Positions 56,921 to 64,000 of a stretch of DNA of 64,000 bases are shown piece by piece; position 1 is the first letter of the stretch; each line of letters begins with the position of its first letter. Position numbers and translations under genes: made by a program. This stretch comes from Oreohelix idahoensis. Lineage: Eukaryota; Mollusca; Gastropoda; Stylommatophora; Oreohelicidae. Location of the stretch: the NCBI GenBank assembly GCA_024509875.1, contig JAMPIV010000584.1, positions 1,054,001 through 1,118,000 of the forward strand, given 5' to 3'. The notes beneath the pieces were generated by a model. That model ran no database searches, had not been told where the DNA came from, and saw only the letters and a list, made by a program, of their open reading frames with translations.

Positions 56921-58264
56921 GGCTCCTTCGTAACTTCATATTTTACTAAGCATTGTTTTAAAACACAACAGTCTTCTAGAACAGGAAGCCGTTAAAACAG
57001 AGAATTTGCAAGTGTGACGACACGTCTGTACGTGTCCTTTTGTGTGAACTCTCACACCTTCAGCCCTCCGGCAGTATCCTTTCTTTTTCTTCATTTTTCT
57101 CACTCATCGCTTTTATTTGGCATAAATAATGCCTTTTCATTTGTTATTTCTACTATTTTGCTCTGTGCTGGACATAGCATGGTGAATTCTCTAACACGCC
57201 ACTCCCCTATGGCAGTATTTGCTATGAAAGTATTTGCTATAGGGCTGTCTGTCTTGTTTGCCACACATATCTAACATCGAAAGTTTATAAAGATCTCACA
57301 AAAACAATCATCAGACAACACTGATGCTTATAAAGAATAAAGTTATCACGGACATAGCTTTATTGCTAGAGAACAGTTTAACTCGCTCAATTAAGCTTTT
57401 GAGAAATTACAAAACAACATTTCTCACAGCAAATCTATATGTCAAGAATCAGCCTCTTATTACAAACATCAATACAGACATACATGATTTTGTTCAGAAA
57501 GCTCTTCCCGAATAGGACAATTCCTAAACGGCGTATATCAGAAAAAACTATGTTCATACTGGATCAAAACTCATGGCTATGGAATGGGCATGCATGGAGA
57601 ACAAAGAGGAGAATTAGTATATTCAACAGTATCTAAGATTGAAAGACGAGCATGCTGTAATACGAGAAACATAAGTTCACAGTTGAAATGTATAATGGAA
57701 ACGCATTTGCTACAAATTTCTCCAACTGTCAATGTACAAATTCTCCCCTCCCCCCCCCCGCCCCCCTTTCCCCAGGAAAAAACGAAAGTGTGAATGATAT
57801 ATGAGAGAAATGTTGGGGTCAGGGCAGATGTATGTAAATTCAGCGTGTTTGTGTATATAATATTGTCAATGGTAATAGTCATATCTCTGATATTTTGTGC
57901 CTATACATATAATATATTATATCATTATTTTGTTTTAACAGAATATTTTCACATTTGTATGTACAATGTACAGCATCAACAATGTTACTTTAAAAAAAAA
58001 AAATGTATCAGTATTAGTTTATGCCTACGTACTCTGTATAGTACAAGTAATAGAGATTTAACCAAGATTAATTACTTGTCAGTTCATCTTGTGATAATTC
58101 CTATTTGAAGCATGCTGCTAAACATTTTCAGCGATGTCCATTTTCTATATCTATTTTATATTATTGCATAAATTGAGTACAGTTTTTGTATACTGTTAAT
58201 GTCCTTGCGTAACAATGATGACATATTAAAACTTGAAAAAAATTACTTTTTGCACTTTTTCAGA
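56921..58264. other. No gene recognised
   Basis: No supported coding or RNA feature. A C-rich run lies at 57747-57767. Short ORFs have no family match and no conserved composition. Confidence 0.5.
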
Positions 58265-58276
58265 CTCTCATATCTT

Positions 58277-58810
58277 ACTTTACTTACTTAGTCGTTCCCC
58301 TTCTACCGTGAGGTGTAGAGATTTGGAAGAGAGAGCGCCAGACTATCCTATCGGCTGTCTTCCTCCTGGCCTGGTTCCATTCTAGTCCTTGGTCCTTCAA
58401 AGATTGTCTAATGTTGTCCTCCCATCGGACTCTGGGTCGTCCTGGAGGTCTGGATCTCTGGCTCTTTGTTTCCCATGCTTGTGGTAGCCGATCTTCCCCC
58501 ATTCTGCAGACATGGCCAAACCATCTTAAAAAAGGAACCCGTTACACGCCCTTTAAGGCATATTGGGAATATGGTGTTAGGCCCATATTATCTTGACCGT
58601 CGGCACACTAGGGGTGATGTGGTCGGCATCACGCCGGCCGCCTTAACCTTCCCAGAGTTTCTCTGGTACCCATTTGGGGCTGGGTCGACCCAGGAGCCGT
58701 TTGTGGCCTAAAAATATTCCCACCTCATCTGGGGATCGAACCAAAGACCACTGCGCTAGGAAGCCAGTGCACTAACCCCTATGCTACCGCGGCTCAAACC
58801 ATCTTAGTTG
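58277..58810 (-). mobile_element. LINE-X 3' fragment carrying a SINE
   Basis: Bounded by the 12-bp repeat CTCTCATATCTT (58265-58276 and 58811-58822). It encodes on the minus strand RWFGHVCRMGEDRLP, GRPRVRWEDNIRQSLKD and KTADRIVW, ending PHGRRGTTK with an AAGTAAGTAAAG tail. It is extremely 5'-truncated. A SINE (58529-58795) interrupts it near the left end of its coding part. Confidence 0.93.
58529..58795 (-). mobile_element. tRNA-headed SINE inside LINE-X
   Basis: A 267-bp insertion flanked by the 11-bp repeat AAACCATCTTA (58518-58528 and 58796-58806). The minus strand begins GAGCCGCGGTAGCATAGGGG (A box TAGCATAGGGG) and has a B box GGTTCGATCCCC about 45 bases later. The body includes GGTACCAGAGAAACTCTGGG, a short palindrome, and ends in a T run. 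RNA polymerase III would transcribe it from the head; LINE machinery would copy it. Confidence 0.9.
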
Positions 58811-58982
58811 CTCTCATATCTTCTGTTGTAATTGTAGTACAATGTTAGTTTTTAAGCAGAAACTTAGAGTAACATACTAACTATCACCAAAACTTAAAGT
58901 AACATGTAAATAAAAACCACTTTAAAACTGGAGCTTTCAACGATAACTTTGCAGCGAAGGTTTAATTACCTCCTATCGAATG

Positions 58983-61962
58983 AACAGCCTTCTTTAGCCT
59001 AAACAACATCTGGAAGTCCTCCCAATACAGCACAAGCACAAAATTAAGATTATATCAGAGCTGTGTGCTTTCTGTGCTTCTCTATGGTGCGGAATGCTGG
59101 AGAGTTACAGAGAAGGAAATGTCGAAATTGTCCTCTTTTCACACAACATGCCTAAGAAAAATTAACCGAATCTTTTGGCCGAATACCATCACTAACCAAG
59201 TGTCATGAAATATTCTAATCCACATATATAAATTATTAGGTAAATATGAAGCCTAACAAATAAAATTAATAAAGAGAAGAGCAATGGTAAAATAACAGTG
59301 CTGTCACAAAGAATGTACTCGAAATCCCCCTTGTTTTCTGCTTCGTCTGCAAATTGTAACGCTTTCACGTTGATAGTAAAAGCTTACTGTATTATACCCG
59401 CTTTCTTCAATGAAACGTGTGCTGTATTTCTTGGAAAAACATTAAGAGGCAGACTGCGTAATGACCTAAATTTTAAATTCCATTCATGTCTTTTTCTACA
59501 TTACGTTACCAAAACGAACGAACAGATGGACAAAAGGATAGCGAGAAGGGAGAGGCATAAAGCCGAACATTAAACACGCGTCGCGCGATACACAATTACT
59601 ACTATCACGCGTGTTAGGCTACAAGCACTAACTTTTTTTCAGACGGACAGTGATAAAATACACTACCCTTTCCCAGAGTTAGGTTTATAAATCATAACAA
59701 ACTCTTATTAGAAAAGACAACATTAGATGGGTTTACGTTTGAACACATAACAGTACCCAGACAGCACATCTTCGAAACAGGAGGTAGAAGAAATTGCATA
59801 TTTTGAACGCAGCCACGTAGCTCCTTTAAATTAGTATTTTTGGGTTCCTTAGGGCTTGCTGACAAATAATATGTAAAACGTTACGCAAATAGTCCAGGAA
59901 TTAATAAATTATACCCAAAATAAAATATTGGGGGTGCCTGACAGCATAAAATCATTTCTGCTCATAAGATTTTTTTTTAACGTGTTTGAAAAAAATTTAC
60001 GTTACAGAAATAGCCTACCATGTAAACTTCAAATTGATTGGAGCGCAACAAATGAAAGCCTAACCACGATTGGTCGGGCTATAAATACTATCTTGGTTGT
60101 TAGGGGAGACGGGAAAAGATAACATTTTTTCAAACACTTGTCGAAACGTGGCTCATTGGCCAGTCTCGCTGATATACACACTTGGGAGCGTTAGTTCGAA
60201 ACCACTTGTTTAAATACACTTGATAAAGCATCAGTGCGTTGAAGCCAGCTTATATTTGGCTCAATAAAAGCCTGGAAGATAAGCAGATGGAAATTTGTGC
60301 CAGTTTGTGCCAGAATTCATTGCTAATCAACGTATCTGTGTTATTCGTATGAATTGTGGTAAGCTTGAACCATTTAATATCTTTTAATGAAAATTGAATG
60401 TGAATTGTTGATTTATGCCTGTATATATATGTGTAGTTCAGTGGCAAACGTGAGGTAAAGCCTAAAATGCTCCAGCCTGAACAGAGGGTGTCGGAGAGAA
60501 GTAAAACGGCATGGAATGGCCAAACAGTACACTGACACTTGGATGATTGACTAGAAAGAAATAATGCTGGAAGTGCAGAGGCGTAGTAACCATTAAGAAG
60601 GGTAATGCTGGTATAAAGTATTTCAAATGAAGCTGACTGTTGGCCTAACGCTCTGAACGCAATGTTTGTGCTGTATTGTGATCAGTGTAAAAGAGAATAT
60701 AAATTAGTTATGAAGTAGAAGGTACATCCTTCTTGATTTCAGGGACAGTGGTCTTGATGGTACTGAGCAGCATCTGGTCAGAGATTTGCTGAATCCAGAG
60801 TCGGACAGCATACTCCTTGGTCTTTTTAGCTATCAGTGAGGTGTCTCCTGAGCCCAGAGGAGAATTCGAGCAGAGGAGTCCTTTCCTGCCGCCATCACTC
60901 AAGATAAGCAGAGTTGGCCAGCTGAGCTCAACATTATGTCCCCTCATCTTGAAATAACTTTATATAAAAATACTATTCAGAGGGGAATTTACTTGTCTTA
61001 AAATCAGGAACTGTGAACATCTCCAATAATAGTCCCTAAAGACAAACTATTGAAGTCATGATGACAAATACCAACAGAGCTTGAACAAAACAAAACCAGT
61101 ATTACCTCATTTCACTACTACACAACTGACACACATAGAACATTTGTACTAATATATGTCACTACAATATTCATATTAAATACATTCTGTACATAACTTG
61201 TAATTTAAATTGATTGTGATTCCTGGTTCCCTTGTAGTTGAATCAGGACACATATTCATTCATGCCAGTAATGAATACATATTGTTATTCGAAAGTTTAT
61301 CAGTGACTCTTTTAAGATATCTTTGTAGAGTGTTATATGTATGTGAGTGTCACAGTGTTGTCAAGAGTAGTGGATTAAATTAAATTGTTTATCTGTCTGT
61401 TGTTGTGACTTACACTTCACCATACTCATACCCTAGACACATAACGTAGCATCACACTATTCCAGAATAATTCTGACTGAGATATATAGATATGTGGTAG
61501 CAAGTAAGGTTATCTATAATACACTACTCTTAATAGATATAGATACCTTCACAGCTGATCTCAGTCAGTACACTAAGTTCCCTATAAGTATTTATAACTT
61601 TCCACTTCACCACACCAAGATCTGCTTACTCGTAGCAAGCAAGAGGACATGCACACCATCATAGCTGGCAGACGCTGGAACTGGGTAGTCATGTCCTCAG
61701 AAGAGACCCCGATGCCATCACAAGAACAGCTATGCTTTGGACCCCTGAAGGAAAACGAAAAAGACGCCGACCAAAAACAACCTGGCGGAGGACTGTGGAG
61801 CCTGAGATGCAAAGAATGAACCACAGTTGGGGCACTGTACGAAGGATGGCCACCGACCGAGCAAAGTGGAATCAATTTGTTGTTGCCCTACAAGACGCCA
61901 CTAGGCGTGATGGCCACTGACTGCTTTGACGGTCGGCGGCTAAGGATCAAAGAAGAAGAAGA
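58983..61962 (+). mobile_element. LINE-Z 3' fragment split by a solo LTR
   Basis: Bounded by the 8-bp repeat ATCGAATG (58975-58982 and 61963-61970). The left part (58983-59200) encodes SLNNIWKSSQYSTSTKLRLY, VLLYGAECWRVTEKEMSKL and FWPNTITNQ. The right part (61620-61962) continues DLLTRSKQEDMHTIIAGR through the TPEGKRK region and the GATCAAAGAAGAAGAAG tail. Between them is a solo LTR with CCAAG duplicated. Confidence 0.93.
59201..61614 (+). mobile_element. Solo LTR of the Gmr group
   Basis: 2414 bp starting TGTCATGAAA and ending CTTCACCACA, flanked by the 5-bp duplication CCAAG (59196-59200 and 61615-61619). It is oriented opposite to the LTR at 53788-56166. It is the longest uninterrupted LTR of the group here. 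It has no gag or pol. Confidence 0.94.
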
Positions 61963-62091
61963 ATCGAATGTTTAGTGCACTAGGACTGGAATTCCCGAAC
62001 GCCGGTAAGAATTTGACCCCGTGACCGAACGGTAGCAGAAAAGAACGCGGGTAACTAAAAGCGCGTGGACAAACCGCTGTGTTGTTGGTCT

Positions 62092-62460
62092 CTTTTAATC
62101 TGCATATATTTCCTAATGCAATGAAAGTTTCTCTTGTCTTTTGTATTTTTATTTTGATATCAGTGTATGTTCCTCCAACCTTTTCTATATTGCAGAAGCA
62201 AGTCGTCGGCAAAATCTAGCTCATCCAGCTGTTTAGTCAGATTCTAGTAAATAAATAGAAATAGCAAACTAGACAACATATTCCGCTGGATTCCATTTGT
62301 GTTGGGTGAAGTCGATGTTTTTTAAACCCGATTTATAGCCAATAACAAGAGAAAAGGAGACAGCAGGCATCCCTGTCGCACTCAAGTTCTTATCCCAAAC
62401 GGTTCTGTAAGTAGTCCTTCATGAAGAACTCTGCATGTTCATGTATTCATAAGTTTTCTT
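62092..62460 (-). pseudogene. LINE-Y fragment, minus strand
   Basis: Contains on the minus strand RVLHEGLLTEPFGIRT, a stop, then VRQGCLLSPF (RT motif B) and, further on, KVGGTYTDIKIKIQKTRETF plus IALGNIC, which matches the region after the catalytic box in the LINE-Y copy at 23520-23620. The catalytic box itself is lost or scrambled between. Confidence 0.75.
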
Positions 62461-64000
62461 TTTAAAGTTACCAACCGAATGCTGATTGATCAATTGTCTT
62501 ACCCTAGCAAAACATGATATTCTCAAATGAATTTTTATGTATGTTATGGACAAAATTACATTTCTAAGCATAATATAATTTACATTCTCCACATTTCTTT
62601 TATATTTTTCTTCTGCTGCAATTTTTCTCAGCAATCCAGGCTTACTGACCAAATTTGAATGGAAATCTCTATACGGACTTCTCGGAAATTGAATTTTGTT
62701 TTAGCTGAAGCCCGTTAATCGACTCCACAGCATGGGCGTTTATCTCCTTGAACCTCTGAATCTTTATGACTGAAAACAGTCGATCAACAAATGCATTGTG
62801 TGATGGTACAGAAAAATAAAAATTAAGCAATTATCAAGAGCTCCAAGAACTACCTCTAGACTTTCACACTGGCTGAAATAAGTAGCCCATCTTATATTAG
62901 AAAAAAGAACCTGCAATATCCCTACTTTCTGCTAAAAATTATTTGAAGTTGTAAAATTGACTAAAACATTTCACATCGTCAACACACTCCTAACGTAGGT
63001 ACCTAATGTAGATAGCAAACTATCCCCCTCTAAGGGCCCCTTTAATGACATCCAACTAGATGAGGAAACGTTTTACACTGGTTTCAACCACATGTCCAAA
63101 TAGTTGTTAATATCCCAACTAACATAATTACCGATGTATGTTACGTCGGTCGGTCACACTCAAAATAGTAACTCGCGCCAGAAAAAATAGTGCGCAACGC
63201 ACGGTGTGCAACTTGCGCGGCGTTGGTGTTATATAAAACAAATACTTTGCTTTTTTTTTTTTTTTTTTTTTTATTCTTTCCCGAAATTTTCTCGACAAAG
63301 AAAAAGTGCGTAAAAACTGGTGTGCATGAGCCCTCACCCGATGTACAAATCATGAAAACTTGAAAGTATTTGTTAAAACCACTTATTATCAGGGAACACT
63401 CTTTGAAAACAATCCACGCACTTTCACACGAAATGTTGTCATCAAAGAACTTTTAAATTGAATCTAAAATAACATAATTCTCGCCGTGTGTACGTTGGTC
63501 ACAGCTGAGGAATGCAACCGTGTAGAAAAATTGTATTGTTTCCATTAGATATACTCTCCCGAAGATAGTTCAAATCAACAAAGAAAAGCGTTTACATGAC
63601 GGTGTTCATGAACAGTTTGATTACACTGTATAATGCAAAGAAACCAAAAACACTCTAAGAATGTCCTTCTATCTGCTCATCCGGGAACGGAAACAGCACA
63701 CTATAATTGCTAGTTTCTTCAGAAAACTTCATATTTCTCTCTCTCTCTCTCTCTCTTCGTGCTGCTTCTACAGCATTTTCTTAAATCTCAGGGTAACGAA
63801 TCGATATTTATTTTTGTGTGACAGAACATGACTTACAGTGACAAGAGCTTCAAAAACCTGTTTTGCTTACATGTGAGTTAAAGACTGACATTAAAATTTA
63901 AGATCACCAGGAAACACATGTGGCAGCTTCCGTACATTTTCCCACATTTTACAGGTAAAGAATTCTCCATGACCTTTGGTCTCTCATCAGTACGTTCAAC
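62461..64000. other. No gene recognised
   Basis: No supported coding region. There is a T run at about 63249-63272 and a (CT)n run near 63736-63756. Short ORFs across the T run are composition artefacts. Confidence 0.5.

Overview
This window is an AT-rich animal (metazoan) genomic segment made almost entirely of transposable elements. The repeat types (several APE-endonuclease LINE families, tRNA-headed SINEs, a Tigger/pogo DNA transposon, very long-LTR Ty3/gypsy-class elements) and one EGF-repeat exon with symmetrical phase-1 splice sites fit an invertebrate. A lophotrochozoan, probably a mollusc, is my best guess, but the sequence alone does not prove it. Names such as GmrA-C and LINE-W/X/Y/Z are informal labels used only here.

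The main actors are three coding copies (GmrA, about 0.2-9.4 kb, minus; GmrB, 12.26-21.10 kb, minus, essentially complete; GmrC, about 39-46.1 kb, plus) and four LTR-only copies of one LTR-retrotransposon group. Their reverse transcriptase, GPY/F module and RNase H are Ty3/gypsy type, but the domain order is Gag - protease - integrase - RT - RNase H, as in Ty1/copia. That order in a Ty3/gypsy element is the hallmark of the Gmr1-like group. The Gag carries a C-terminal half that resembles the vertebrate SCAN domain, preceded by a long charged helix. The LTRs are about 1.9-2.4 kb, begin TGTxxTG, end CAxxACA, and are bounded by 5-bp target duplications.

Layout. 0.19-5.16 kb: 3' LTR of GmrA with two insertions. 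5.16-9.39 kb: GmrA pol and gag, broken. 9.39-10.75 kb: LINE fragments. 11.24-21.18 kb: LINE-X copy split by GmrB. 21.9-23.0 kb: LINE-W. 23.17-28.31 kb: LINE-Y split by a solo LTR that itself carries a Tigger transposon. 28.81-28.97 kb: the only convincing host exon. 29.7-31.3 kb: SINE, tandem repeats, (AT)n. 31.34-36.32 kb: LINE-Z with 70-bp target duplications and an embedded LTR. 36.5-36.8 kb: long inverted repeat. About 39-46.1 kb: GmrC, whose RT is fused in frame to a LINE-Z RT. 46.1-49.6 kb: poly-C tract, integrase fragments, minus-strand LINE-Z, (AT)n. 52.5-53.1 kb: LINE-Y tail. 53.8-56.2 kb: solo LTR. 56.2-56.9 kb: broken ORF relic with a SINE. 58.3-58.8 kb: LINE-X tail carrying a SINE. 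58.98-61.96 kb: LINE-Z split by a solo LTR. 62.1-62.5 kb: LINE-Y fragment. The rest has no gene I can support.

Target-site duplications let many of these insertions be ordered relative to each other. No copy is fully intact. GmrB is closest: its integrase-RT-RNase H frame is open for 899 codons, and its two LTRs differ by only about eight or nine substitutions plus one deletion by eye.
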